Shown here piece after piece: positions 12,701 through 24,802 of a DNA stretch of 64,000 bases (position 1 is its first letter; every line of letters starts with the position of its first letter). A program made the translations under genes and the position numbers. The stretch is from the NCBI RefSeq assembly GCF_040954835.1, contig NC_090697.1:2368501-2432500 (forward strand), written 5' to 3'. This DNA comes from Lepisosteus oculatus. Lineage: Eukaryota > Chordata > Actinopteri > Semionotiformes > Lepisosteidae. Under the pieces are notes generated by a model. That model was not told the origin of the DNA. It saw only the letters and a list, made by a program, of their open reading frames with translations, and searched no databases.

Positions 12701-15700
12701 GATGGAGGAAGAATATATGTGAGTTTTCCTCAACCCCTCTGAGATTACAAGGAAGCAAAGAGAGAGTGCTGAAGACACCTCAATTTTCAAAATGTTATTA
12801 GTCGGTGATAGTTCCATTAATAAGCCCTATATGTGTTCTCCATTCAAACATTTCTGTATATTTCTTAAATTTCTGCACTCCTCCCAGTGTCCGTGTGCTT
12901 CAGTTTGTTCTGCCTCTGATAACTGATACGTGATTTCTTTATTGACAGATTCATATCCAGAGGACAGAAGGCTGTGACCACATGACCTGCTCGCAGTGTA
13001 ATACTAACTTTTGCTACCGCTGTGGTGAAAAGTACCGACATCTCCGATTCTTCGGTGACCATACCTCGAACCTCAGCGTTTTTGGCTGTAAATACCGCTA
13101 CCTCCCTGAAAAACCCCATCTGCGCCGACTAATTCGGGGCTCTGTCTGTGGTAAGCATACACTGACAATACATGTCCTCTGATTGCCATGTCCTGTATTT
13201 AAATGTAAAATACATTTATAAAATAGTTTTGTACCTTATAAGTGTTTTTTGTGCAATCTAGTGCTATCAATTTTTGTATGGTGATAAATGATCAAGATTT
13301 ACATTACAGTGCAGTGAACAGTAAAACAACAACATATCCAAGGTTAGAATTTCAGCTCATCACACTTGCTGTATAGTACTTGTCATATCGTTTAAATGTG
13401 GAGATAGTTAAATTTACAAGAGTTATGACTTTTTGTGTGAATTTTCATTTTTCAACATGTTACTAGGTAGCCCCGGGTCTGCAGAAGGAAGTATTTCTTC
13501 TAGATTTTTATTATTATTTGGATGTTATTTTGGTTTCCTGCCCATTGACAGAAACTACAGATGCATGGCGGAGTCGCCTCTTCACAAGACTGTGGAGAAT
13601 GCATGATCTCCCATTCATTTACTCATTCTTGCTTTGTATTCTGACATTGTCTAACGTATACTGAGGTGCAGTTCTCATGTTTTGAGACCTGTGCCTAGTT
13701 ATAAGGAATAGTAAAGGAGAGGAAAGCACATTTTATTTTTCAACTGGATAATACTGGATGTTTTTCATGCTTTAGGACCCGTTTCTGTATTTTTGTACTT
13801 CAAACTGAAAACTGCCTTCCTTTACTACTGAAAAGTTTTTTTTTACTATTAAAGTTGTGTGTTAGTGACATCCTGATTTAGTGAAATTCATTATTCACTA
13901 AACTAAATGAATACTGAAGTGAATAATGAATAATTAAAGACATAAAAAATACAGTATGGCAATAGAGGACTTTTAAAGCATTCAAAAAAAAATTAGGACA
14001 ACTTTACTGTATGTTTGTTAATGTTTATGTTTTAAAGACTTATTGTCATTGGTACCCTCTAATCACAGATGAATAAAAAATATGGAAATGAGAGAGAGTT
14101 CTCTTAAAAGAGAATTCTATAAAAAATACACCACTGAATGTTTAGCACTCTGTCTAATGTACAGTTTGCTTTTGCTTTTAAACTGGTAGTTTTGTAAACG
14201 GATTTTCCATTAAATTAATTTGAAAACTTTCAAAGTTTGATGTTTTCCATTTAAATGAGAAGAAATATACAGTTCCATTCAAATGCTTGGAAATATCTTA
14301 AGCTAATTTTTCAAGAGAAAAATCTTAAGGACAAAGACATCTTTCTAAACTTGTCACATCTCAAAATTCTGCATTTCAGTGTGGTGTCCGGCAGCACAAA
14401 CAAGTTTTGATTCTTAATATCAGGAACCTGCTTCCAGATATTGGTCACTATTATATTTTTTCACATTAGAAAGAGGCACCTTCACAATCCTCTTAAAAAG
14501 CTTTTCTTTCCTAGAAGATGGAAGCTCAACAAATAATTATGTTCTTCAGTTATCTGCATTACATGAGGGCTAGTATTGAGTGTTCATGTTTGCAGAGTCA
14601 GACATTCTATCATTAGCTCTCATGTGTTGGCAAACTACTAAAGACTGGGTTCATGTAATGTTCCCCGTATCAGATGAAATGAGCAGAAGAATACAGATCA
14701 CATCTAATACATTTATACTTTGACATTCATCCTTGTGGCCTGGTCCTTGCTTTTTCATATACTGTATTATGTAAGCTCTGTTATACCTAAAGATCAGCTG
14801 AAGTGAGCTATTGTGATTTTCACTGGTCGTGTATTAAATATTTAAACAATATGCTTTCCTAAGTAGTGAGGCATGACATGTTGCACAGGAGTTTTAGTTC
14901 CCTGAATGGAGAATGGGTTTAAATTACAAGTCATCAGATCTACAGGCACTGCCAGTTTCCCTGTGTGTGTGTTCTGTGTCCTGTGTGGCATTTGCTTTAT
15001 TTTATCACTGCTTTTACTTGGCTGATATTGTACATTATTGGTGACTTAGTGTGGAGTACTGTAAATAATATAATAATAATAATTCCTTACCCTTATACAG
15101 CGCTATTCTGGACACTCCACTCAAAGCGCTACAGACTACAGAGAGTCAGGACCGCGATTTTACGTCTCATCCAAAGAACAAAGCCTCTTAACAGTACAGT
15201 GTTCAAGTCACTATACTGGGGCATTAGGACACACACAGACCGCAGAATGAGCGCCCCCTACTGGTCCCACTAACACCTCTTCCAGCAGAAACCTTAGCTT
15301 TCCCAGGAGTCTCTCATCCAGATACTGACCAGGCTCACACCTGCTGGGTGTCAGTGGGCTGTCTGTTGTGAGTTGAAGGGTGATATGGCTGCTGGCATAA
15401 TTTAAGAAGACTGTCATGGCTAATGCACAAATAAAGGGAAAAAAGAAATTTAGAAATTAACTTAAAAAATGTTGAATTCCTGCTTCTAAAAACAGAAATA
15501 TTGTTCAATCTTGCTTTAGTAATATGGATTCTATTACTTGTGACTGCTGAGTATAAAAAAGTGCTCAGAATTGATATATGCACCCAAAAACCCCCCAGTG
15601 TCATGAAGGGTAATCAACTTCTGAATGAGCTGAGCAGTATATGTACAATATACTGCCTTCAGTATGTAGCTGATGATTTACATAACCATGTTGGAGACAA

Positions 15701-18426
15701 CATTTCAAATAGTATTCCACAAAAAAAAGTAAATAGAAAATATCTGTATAGAAAATATATTAATTTTATATTATATTCATTTTAAGCGCTTTGAGAAGCC
15801 ACCTTTAAAGGCGCTATATCAAATAAAGCTTATTATTATTATTATAGAAAAACTGCATTCTTGCAGATTAGTAGATGGGCACAATCCAAAGGCAACAGTC
15901 AGGAGGAGTCACAGTGTTCAGGATCTCGTTGTTGATGGAAATGAACATCATCGGTGCCGTAAATATTGTCTTTTTAAGGAGCATTTCAGAGAGTTTTCAT
16001 TAACACATAAAAAAGAATATACCTACAAAAGATTTGTGCTCATGGTATGTTTGTTCTCTTTCCAGTAAGTAAAGTCCTTGTTGCCCCGGTGGTCATAGTG
16101 CTGGTGGTGGTGTTTGGAGCCATAGCCCTTGTCATAGGTAAGCATCCAAAGCACCTTCTGTCGCTGAGGGCAGCGTGAAAGCTCAGCTGCAGGTCTTGAG
16201 AACTGTGGGTTTTCTTCAGTTCCCCATCACTGCTGGAAAACTGAAAAAACAAACAGAGCACAAACTGTTTTCTCTGGTCAGTTTTCTTTCTCGGCAGTAC
16301 GTCATAGCTTTCCTTCCATGGAATTCACAGCCTGTGTGTAGACATTTTTTTGAGCCCTGTTGTTAAACTTGACTTGTTTCACAAATTATCTTTAGTTGTT
16401 CAGACAAATGAATTGAACTTGAACAATTTTCAGATGTGGAGGTGATTTTAAAGTGTGTGGTGTTCCTGGTTTCTTGAGAGTCTAAAGTTGGCTTTCTTAA
16501 TATATTTGCAGGTGGGTCCTTGAGCACACACTACACTGTACAGGATTTTTCGAAGTATAATACATTGTTCACTTTTTAAACCTTTGAAACCTTAAGTGAT
16601 TACAGAGAGACAACAAGAGATAGTGGTTAATAGTTTCACGTTGAAACACAGATAGATAAATATTAGGAGATGATGTTGGATTTGGAGAGGTCCACTCTGA
16701 ATATGAAATGACGAGTGATTCCAAGACATGAAATTAAAAGGTAGGCAGAAAACTCAGTAATGCAAAGGAAGTACTTTAGTTCCACTGCATAATAAATATA
16801 AACACATATGCATACACATCAATTGCACAAGTGATGTTAGCACATCAAGCTACAGCCCTATTATTGCTGCAGTTGATTATATATTGAAGAGGTTTTTTTC
16901 ATCTATCAAATAGATGCATAATACTATCATGTGTAATAATTTTACAATTAAAAACTGCTTTGAAAAAACATTAAAGCCGTTTAAAGCTCCTCTGTCCACA
17001 TTATAACATTTATATATAAATAATATACATATTTTTTATTTCCCTGGTTGTCTATGGCAACTGACACGACTCCTTTTAGAGCCTGGCTTCAGCTGGCAGA
17101 TAGGCTTCTCACTGCTGATGGCCGGATGGATGACATTGTTATACAGAGAACTGAAGTTTGCTCAGTCTTCTTCTGTTTTCCACCTGACATTTAAATGTAG
17201 GTCTTGTCATGTAAGAGCAGGTGGTATTTGCTTTGCGACTTCTCACATAAAGGTTGTTTGTCTGACCTAGTTGTATGAGTAACTTTTGTTTGTGTGTCTC
17301 ATTTTTTAATAATAAAAAGTGACTTTGCACTATCAAAGCTTACTTCAGTTCACGTAAACTAAATCAGTTCAGGCTGTTATACAGTGTTTTGCAGTCATTT
17401 GGTAGTAAAACAGAAAGCAAAATGGGAACATTGTATGAGAAAACACTCCTTTTTTTTCCTGAACAGAATTTTGAATAAATTGGATACATTTTATTAAGGC
17501 ATGTGTCTTTACCACTAATTACTGGTACTCGTAAAAGTTATATTTAACAGTCAGTTAACGTTTACCGATAGTGCTCCCTTTTGCTACAACAGGTCGGCAT
17601 ACATAACATCTGATTGCAGGCATCTGCACAACTGTAATGAGAGGCTTTAAAACGCAGCAACTGAGCGTTTGAACCAATAGATTTTGTTGGGTTTTTAATT
17701 CCTCTCGGTATGTTTGGATAGTTGTGGGCTGCACAGTGGAGCCGTTGTTAGCATGGCTGCCTCACAGCACTGAGGCCCTGGGTTAAATTCTGGAACTGGG
17801 GTGCTGTCTGTGTGGAGTTTGTACATTTTCCCCAGGTTCATGTGGGATTTCTCCAGTTTTCTGACATGCTGGTGGGTTAATTGGCTTCTGGAAAAGCTGG
17901 CCCTGGTGTGAGTGTGTGTCTGTGTGTGTCTGCCCTGGTGGTGGACTGCTGCCCTGTCCAGGGTGCACCCTGCTGGGCTTGGCTCCTGCTCCCCCCGAGA
18001 CCCTGTACTGGATAAAGCAGTAATAATAAAAAACTTTATTTTATATAGAGCCTTTAAAAAAAATCTTCTTAAACCACTTTGCAGGAAAAATTAAAAAAAA
18101 ATACATAAAAACAGTAACAAAGATAGATATAACAAATTTAGCACAAAGAAACATGAGGGATAAGAAATGCAGCAGAATATGCATGGAGCAGGCACAGACA
18201 CCAATTAAATAATCTCCTTTCTGAAGAAGAAGGTTTTAAGTCTGGATCTGACTGCGCCCAGGTTGTGTCTTTAGTGTGTTGTCATACATACAGTGTGTGT
18301 TGTCTGTTACATGACCCGTCTTCTTTTTCAATTCTCTCGTTTCCAGGTCTTATTGCTTTCCCTATCTACTACATTTGTAAAAAGCAGAGGAAAAGGTCTC
18401 AGGGTACAGGACGCTGGCTCTGCTGA
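9576..18426 (+). CDS. RNF217: RNF217, RBR-type E3 ubiquitin ligase (gene span, 5' part missing)
   Basis: Five exons join in frame (9576-9797, 11226-11390, 12949-13150, 16066-16137, 18347-18426) to give 246 residues and a stop. The translation matches the C-terminal part of RNF217. It has the last RING1 cysteine pair (CPITEC), an IBR domain (CPQC, CPKC, CFRC, then a Trp-His-Asp-Gly-Leu-Asn-Cys run), and RING2 with the signature GCDHMTCSQC. One hydrophobic helix and a basic tail (KKQRKR) follow. RBR ligases take ubiquitin from an E2 onto the RING2 cysteine and then pass it to substrate; here that cysteine is the TGT at 12973-12975. The C-terminal helix predicts membrane anchoring. The exon carrying the first part of RING1 and the N-terminus is not in the window and should lie to the left. 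No frameshift or lost zinc ligand is seen, so the gene looks functional. Assignment rests on remembered family sequence, not on a search. Confidence 0.95.
10560..10655. repeat. AT-rich microsatellite
   Basis: TA/TAT/ATA simple sequence, imperfect, in the RNF217 intron. Confidence 0.75.
11144..11225 (+). promoter_or_regulatory. Triplicated splice-acceptor segment before an RNF217 exon
   Basis: A 27-bp unit containing TTTGTTCCT(A/T)CAG|GTGCAG is present at 11144-11170 and 11171-11197 with one mismatch. A third, diverged copy (11198 onward, with about 10 extra bases) forms the real acceptor. Candidate AGs therefore end at 11161, 11188 and 11225, each followed by GTGCAG. The first two are out of frame with the exon. 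Confidence 0.85.
11226..11390 (+). CDS. RNF217: RNF217 exon: IBR core
   Basis: The exon has 55 codons, phase 0 to 0, from acceptor CTCCTGCAG to donor AAG|gtgcgt. It encodes VQCPKCQFVWCFRC, the conserved IBR core, then GDKLLRHWASAIEHGQRNAQ, and ends with the first RING2 pair CPRC. The acceptor lies at the end of a triplicated polypyrimidine-AG segment (11144-11225; see findings). Only the third AG keeps the reading frame. Confidence 0.95.
11820..12770 (+). mobile_element. Non-LTR retrotransposon ORF2 remnant
   Basis: Broken frames spell pieces of a LINE reverse-transcriptase C-terminal region: VFKDHNIETETRLLV, then MPTLLYGA (12344-12370), then LRHQLHWVGRLACPDIKL (around 12507-12560). Several stops and shifts separate the pieces. 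It sits inside the RNF217 intron before the RING2 exon. Confidence 0.7.
12949..13150 (+). CDS. RNF217: RNF217 exon: RING2 catalytic domain
   Basis: The exon is 202 nt, phase 0 to 1, from acceptor TTATTGACAG to donor TGTG|gtaagc. It encodes IHIQRTEGCDHMTCSQC and NFCYRCGEKYRHLRFFGDH. The Cys in GCDHM is the expected thioester-forming residue of RBR ligases, by analogy with Parkin C431 and HHARI C357. The end of the exon (CKYRYLPEKPHLRRLIRG) leads into the membrane anchor. Confidence 0.95.
13151..15064. other. RNF217 intron, nothing recognised
   Basis: AT-rich, no exon or repeat seen before the minus-strand SINE at 15065. Confidence 0.5.
15065..15402 (-). mobile_element. 5S rRNA-derived SINE, minus orientation
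   Basis: The reverse complement repeats the layout of the element at 192-728: a 5S-like head (near 15310-15350), the segment with CCCCCTACTGG, and the GCGCTATTCTGG/AAAGCGCTAC tail next to (ATA)n at 15065. Part of the body is missing. It lies in the RNF217 intron before 16066. Confidence 0.78.
15784..15845 (+). repeat. SINE/LINE 3' tail fragment
   Basis: AAGCGCTTTGAGAAGCC, then GGCGCTATATCAAATAAAGC and (TTA)n. This is the conserved tail without its head. Confidence 0.5.
16066..16137 (+). CDS. RNF217: RNF217 exon: transmembrane helix
   Basis: This 72-nt exon (phase 1 to 1) lies between acceptor CTTTCCAG and donor ATAG|gtaagc. It encodes VSKVLVAPVVIVLVVVFGAI, a strongly hydrophobic stretch that continues into the last exon. 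It matches the helix at the same place in other RNF217 proteins, where the sequence is hydrophobic but poorly conserved. Confidence 0.9.
17729..18022 (+). mobile_element. Fish interspersed repeat (GTTAGC type), plus
   Basis: It starts with GCACAGTGGAGCCGTTGTTA and GCTGCCTCACAGCACTGAGG, has a B-box-like GGTTAAATTC, and continues through GTGTGGAGTTTGTACATTTTC to CTGTACTGGATAAAGCAG. This is the standard order of a common fish SINE-like repeat found repeatedly in this window. Confidence 0.7.
18347..18426 (+). CDS. RNF217: RNF217 last coding exon
   Basis: The acceptor is TCTCGTTTCCAG. The exon completes the membrane segment (GLIAFPIYYICKKQRKRSQG) and ends TGRWLC followed by TGA at 18424-18426. 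The positive cluster after the helix suggests that this short tail faces the cytosol (inference from the positive-inside rule). Confidence 0.92.
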
Positions 18427-19940
18427 TGAAGAGGGCACCAGGATCCTGGAGGGAAATTAGCAATAGTACAGTATGTACCAAATACCCCCAGCCTGTGGCC
18501 GGGAGGCACACTGCTGTGGAGAATGACCTGAAAGGCCACATGGCTTCTTACACACGTCTTTGCTTATTTGTTTGAATATTGTCAGTCTTTGAACTGTCAG
18601 GGCAACTTTGTTATTTTTGTTTTGTTTTTAAAACACAGGCAACTTTGCACATCGGGGCACTATAACCCCTCTCCTCATGTCCCTGTTCTCTGGTGGCTAC
18701 TGAATTCTTGCTCCTCTTTCTGAAAGACTGTAGTGCGGATTTAGAAGCTGAATAATGGCACCCAGTCGGTGCCACTGTTATTTTAGACATTATATGTGGT
18801 GCTGTAAATGGAATGTGATTTTTTTTTTTTATTCTGATGGCAAAAGAAATATAGTAATGGCAGAGATAGATCAGTTTTACATAGTGGTACAAAAGACATT
18901 TGTTTTTTTTTAAATAGAAGGAGAGGTTTAAATATCATAAAAATAAGGCTTGAATGTGGCTCCTTCTCCACTGTGTAGGGTCCCTGATAACTAACCTGGG
19001 ATGTGAAAATGTGTGACCTCCCATGAAGAAATGTATTTGAAAAAATACTGTATAATACCCGCTCAGCTCTGCAAACATGTCTCAGGTAAAATAACACTTC
19101 TCAGTTGGATGAATATGGCCAACTTTTTCATTTGCTGTATATGTTCATCATTCTCAGATATGTGTGCTTTATTTGAAAATTCTTATGAAAACAAGTACTT
19201 TGTTCAGTGATTTATCCAGTTAAGACTTTTTTTTACCTTGGTAAAATGAATATTTTTACTGACTTTGAAAGTCATCTTTGTAATGCCGTTCCTCATCATT
19301 CAGTGAGGGAAAAGATCTTTAAATCTTCCGCTGTGCGTTTTACATGAGTATATTTTTTTGCCTATTGCTGAAACCAAAGTTTTTCCCCCTAGCATCAAGT
19401 ACCGTAATATTTTCTATTAGCTGTTAGCATATGGTGTCTTTTTTTTAACTAGTATTCATGATAAAACTTTTGCCATAAATGACAGTTAATAATATGTTCT
19501 GCATGATTAGTTGTTAGTTTCAAGGCAGGGGTTTCTTTCTCCCCGTGACAAATCTTTCTCATGGTATGCCTGTATTTATGGTTAGTAAGATTTTATGTGT
19601 AGGAGAGTTTGTTTTCATGCAGCTTTAAAACATTTTGAAGAGCAAGATAGTGGAAGAGTGTAACCACCACAGAAAATGGATATCTTCTTCTTTTAGCTTG
19701 TATGTCTTATTTCTGCCACTGATACTGGTGTAAATAAATCTAGAAAGTTTGAAAATGTTACTTTTCCTTTTTGGTGAAGATGATCTAGTAGCACAAGTAT
19801 ATGCATTTATTGTTGTCTCCTCCACAAAGCAGGCAGCACAATTTCAAAGTCCAGTTTGACTTTTGTAGACAGTTTTCAAGTACTGTAATAGAGATATTTT
19901 AACAACTATAGTAAGAAATAAAAAAAGGCTCCAGAGACGT
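18427..19940 (+). other. RNF217: Probable RNF217 3' UTR
   Basis: The DNA after the stop codon is AT-rich, has no coding sequence and no recognised repeat. Canonical AATAAA signals occur at 19733-19738 and 19917-19922, so the transcript may end near either. Further AATAAA-like motifs occur near 21.6 kb. The true end cannot be set from sequence alone. Confidence 0.4.
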
Positions 19941-22917
19941 CATAAAACGTTATTTGTTAATAAACTGACTAAATTGAAACTGGAGAATGTTCCTCTCCAT
20001 TGATCTAAAAAAACCCAAACTGACCTGTCAAATGATTAACACATCCACTAAGGGAAATAATTCCTGCAAAATCTACAGTGGAACACCTGTGACATTGTAA
20101 AACTTTAATTTCTTCATTGACTGGCATCCTGAACCCTTTGTCAATTCTTATTTCTATCGTTTTCGTTCACCATACTTTCATTAAAGCTCTAGGAATATAC
20201 CTCAAACTACAGAATCTAAGGACGAATAAGGATTGTGTAAAACAGTGAGAGAGATATATCTTATCTTAAAGACATAAACTACCTATGGAGTTTTGTATGA
20301 TGTAAATTATAATATTTCGGGATTAGAGACATTGCAACAGATTATCAAACAATTAATCTCAGGGAAAAGTAAAGTAGCAATTTAATTTTTAAGGACTTTT
20401 GTGTGTTCTTATGTTTTAGAGGACATAAAACATCTAAAACCGAATATTACATCTAAAACCGAATATTACACAGTTAGAGAGCTGATCAAATTAAAACTGT
20501 GTTTAAATATAATTAAGGTCAAGACATGGATTATTTACAGTCTAATGTATCCAGGTAATAATAATCCAGGTATCTGCAAAAGGTCCTTCTAAAGAAGTTG
20601 ATGATTTTAGTAAGTAAATGTTCAGAGTCAGTATTTCTTATACATATTAAAAAATTTGTAAAACATTTTAGTTTGAGTTCCACTTTCAGGTTGCTATTAA
20701 TTTGTCAGCTTCCTAACAGGATTTACACCATCTACTGTATACAACCTGTATTGTTAAATTGTCTCAAAATGCAAACTGGACATTGGGTGGTTGGATGTTT
20801 AACAGCCATGTTTTTGTCCTTAAAAATGTGTTCCAACTTTCATCAAAATACCCTTTTCCTAAAGGCAAAATGTAGCTCCTTACAGATGTGCCATTTTGAT
20901 ATTGTGACAATAATTAATTTTGGTGCCTTTTTAAAAATAGGTAATGGAATTCACTTGCTGTATTAACACTTTTAAATAAGGGAATTTAGCAAACCTTTAT
21001 GGAATATTTTGAAACAGCACAACTTTTAAGGTCAGCCCATAAATGTGTTTGTGTGGTAGCTGTTACTGTTTGATTTCTTCTCTGCTGTTTTTGTTGAATG
21101 CATTTTCTCATATTACTGGTTGATCTGTAAATATATTGCACTTTACCCAGCCAAAAACAATTATTTTAAACCTTTTTGTAAAGACAGATATAGTATGTCT
21201 GAAGGTGCTGTACATCCACACTGGACACAAGACACGTGAGGAAATGCTTTAGAGGTGTTTGCAGTGCAAAGGAATATTCTCAGCAGAAGTGAACTCAGCG
21301 CTTGGACTGGCTGGATGGGTGGAATGGTCTCTTTGCCCCTTACGTTCATTAAAAATATTTCCATTCTTAAGAAAATGTTTATATAGAAATATGTTCTTTA
21401 GTAAAATGTATCAGAATTCTAATGTACATGTACAGTAGCTATGGCAATTGACTCCTCTAATACAGTATTTGCTTTTCTAAAATGGAAAGAATTTGGCTAG
21501 AAGACTATAAAAATTAAAATATATTATATATATATTGTATATACTTATAACATTAAATATACATTTTATGTAATGATGTACAGTGGTGTTGAAATAATCT
21601 AGATTAATAAATATTAGCTATATATAAAATTAATAAATAATAGCTATATTGCTTTTATGTCTAATGAGAACAACATAACTTTGAAATTTAGCTCTGCAGC
21701 AAATTTCAGCAGTTTTTATTACTGAAACAGAGTTTCTGGTGTTATTATTAATGACAGATCAGATGTCTGAATGCATACATATTCAAAGTCACTGAACTCT
21801 CGTCCTGCTCGTCCTGTAGTAATGCTAGTTATAGACGACAAGGCCCGTTCAGCATTTTTATACATGACATTAGGCATGTTGGGATGTTAATTGCAATATT
21901 AAGACATGACCCACACCTGTGTGGAAGACCTTTTTTAAATATACTTGGTGTCCCTCAGGTGTTTCTGATTTTTTATGTCCGCTACCTGTACATAACATAA
22001 TTAGAATTTAATTATGTATACAGAGACAACATTTTCCACTATAATGGAAAATTAAATTTGTCGGATGGTGGCGAGAGCTCTTGGCCCTCATAGTGGTGTT
22101 TTTGATGACACTGCTGTTGGGACAGTCTGTCAAGTAAGCTGTGTTGAATAGGAATGGATGAGCAGGAATATATGTTTATTGGCTGTGTTTTTCAATTGTT
22201 TTTAAACCAAGTCTGATGTGGATTAATAATTCATCATCTTTTCTCACTACTCTTTGTCCAGTGTTGATGCACATTAAATCTAATCGTCGATTAGATTAAA
22301 TGGAATCGTAGATTATGGACTCTGCCATCTCTGTCATAAGATGCCACACAGTCTTTTGTAAAATGTTAGTGCTTTTTTATAGCTTTTTCAGCACCCATTC
22401 TACGTTTTGTCATATTGATGTTATTCTTACAGATTCTGTCTAAAACTGTTACTAGTTAAAGCATAAAGGTAAACAGAATTATGTAGCTGTTGACCCCATC
22501 ACAAAACAAATTATGAAAAGCATCAATACAGTTCTTTCAGGATAAAAGGATACATTTTCATCTGATAACTAGTTGGAAACAAACTGAGAAATATCCAGTA
22601 TGTTCTGCCATAGCAGAATATTGTGTGAAAAAGTATCAAGATGTAGCCCATTTAACATGAAATGTAGGTGACGATAATTATAGATGGCACCAGTGTGTTA
22701 AGATTAAACACAAAAAAGATTAAGGAAAAGCAAGAGTGCGATCTTGAAGGTGTCTGAATAAACATCTCAGTGTTTGACATTTACATTTACATCTAGTAGT
22801 TAGATGTATATCTTTCAGTTGTCTCCTTTTAAGAACACCTATCATATTTGTTAAAATATAAATATACGTGGTGCCCTATTCATTGATCTACAATTTTCTA
22901 ACTGATTGATCAAATTT
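19941..22917. other. Intergenic or long 3' UTR, nothing recognised
   Basis: AT-rich sequence with several long homopolymer and AT runs. No supported exon. A duplicated TTAATAAATA.TAGCTATAT motif lies near 21600-21645. Confidence 0.45.
20424..20470. repeat. Short direct repeat
   Basis: ACATCTAAAACCGAATATT occurs twice head to tail. Confidence 0.8.
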
Positions 22918-23205
22918 CATAGGTCACGGGAGACACCACCATCTATCTCACCAAGCAATCAGGACAAGACAGGGTACACCCTGGATGGGACTCCAGTCTA
23001 TCCCAGGGCACACACAGACACACACACTCACAACAGGGCCAAGTGACCTACTAGTATGTCTTTGGACTGTGGGAAGAAACCCACACAAACCCAAGAACAT
23101 GTAGACTCCACACAGACAGCACTCCAGGTCTGCAGTTGAACCCAGGGCCCCTAGCGTAGCAAGGCAGCAATGCTAACCACAGCTCCATCGTGCTGCACTA
23201 ATGTG
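22918..23205 (-). mobile_element. Fish interspersed repeat (GTTAGC type), minus
   Basis: The reverse complement carries the same words in order: GTTAGCATTGCTGCC, GGGTTCAACTGC, GTGGAGTCTACATG and GTGTGTCTGTGTGTGCCC. It is nearly complete. Confidence 0.7.
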
Positions 23206-24802
23206 TATATATACATATTATAGTATCCTGAAAAATCACTTACCAACCTTTTGTGATGTTTTTTTTTTATATATAAAGAATGACAGGTTTTAATTTAGCA
23301 TGGCAGATCCATAGCATGAATATAGTCCATAGTTTCCACTGAAACATGGACCAGGGCTTTAAGAACTCTGCTGGACTGCTGGCTGTTGGTTCTGACTAGG
23401 AACAGACAGTAGGGAAATCAGGGCTTGAGTACAGTCAAGAAGGATCGCTAGTGTCTGGGATGCTGTTGATGAGGTTATTTTTAAGGCCCATTAAACATGT
23501 TTCTCACTGGATTAAGGCTGGAATTTTGTACCACACTGTAACCATTATAAACACCTCTTAGCTGATATTTTGGCGCTGTGATGCCATTTCAACTTTTAAA
23601 CTAGAGGTTTTATCACTTTGTCAGTGCCTTTTGGTTTGATTGCCCTTTCTGTTTAGCTGTAGGAGTCTCTTTATAAACTTAACACTTTCGATATGTTCTG
23701 TAAGTGACAGGACTGCTGTGCAATTTAGAAAAAAATAAGTAAAGCACCTTGTTTTCTTATTATTTTTTGCACTAACTATAAAATAGGCATTAGCTTCTAT
23801 AACCAAAATTATCCTGCTGGATAGGATATCCAAATGGTTAGAGTTGCTTTGCTTTGTTACAACTTTTAAAAATAGTTACTTCAAGTGTTGTGAAAAACTA
23901 CACTGTTAATTCATTGTTCTGAACTTTTCCCTTAAACGATGTACAGTTGTAAATATCCAGCCATGTGAGGTAGAAATTGTAAAACATGCACTGTCAAGTC
24001 ACTTTTATTGTTTAAAGAAACAGATAAATGTAGCATGTTTACAGTATAATTTAAAACATGTAAACTAAAATATCATAAAATTGGTTGATAGTAATCTATT
24101 GATTACTTCTGTTGATTAGTTCTGTTATTTAACAGGAACTAAACAATTAAATACCAAATACATCAAGAAAAAGAATAAAACATTACCAAAATCTTTGCAT
24201 TTGTATTTGCTTTTGTTGTTATTTAAGTATAAATTAAAAAGTACTTCATAATAGTGAAGTGTATAGATTCCTCCTGGGTCATTAAATCTGTGTGAGATTA
24301 AACCATTTTATTGCTCATTTTAATATGCATGTGAATGCAGCTTTTTTTTCTCTATTACTCTGCAGTTCTTTTAGTTGTATAAAAGTGCTTGTTAAAACAA
24401 TAGTTACAGAGCATCAAAAACACAACTTATATCTGCCACAGATTTGTACGATTATCGTGAAAATGATAGAATATACAGGAATGTCAAATTGGATATAACC
24501 TGTGACACAGATTTACCAAAGAACATTTTTGGGGGTCCTGCAACATATGAACTTTGTAAGAGCAGTATTTCAAGCTTATCTTCTACTTATAGCACAACTA
24601 CAAGACATCAATACATATGCAGCTGCTTATAAATATTTGTATGCTCTTTTACATACACTGGTCATATGTTACATGGTAACAGATATAGTATGTACAAATA
24701 CGATCCATAATCAAAATCTGTATCCATAACTCTTAATAATTTAAACGTGGCTTCTGCTATAATACTGTACATATTCAGTCTTGTCTAGTTGCCACTTGCA
24801 GC
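23206..24802. other. Intergenic, nothing recognised
   Basis: AT-rich, no coding features. It precedes the candidate minus-strand exons. Confidence 0.45.
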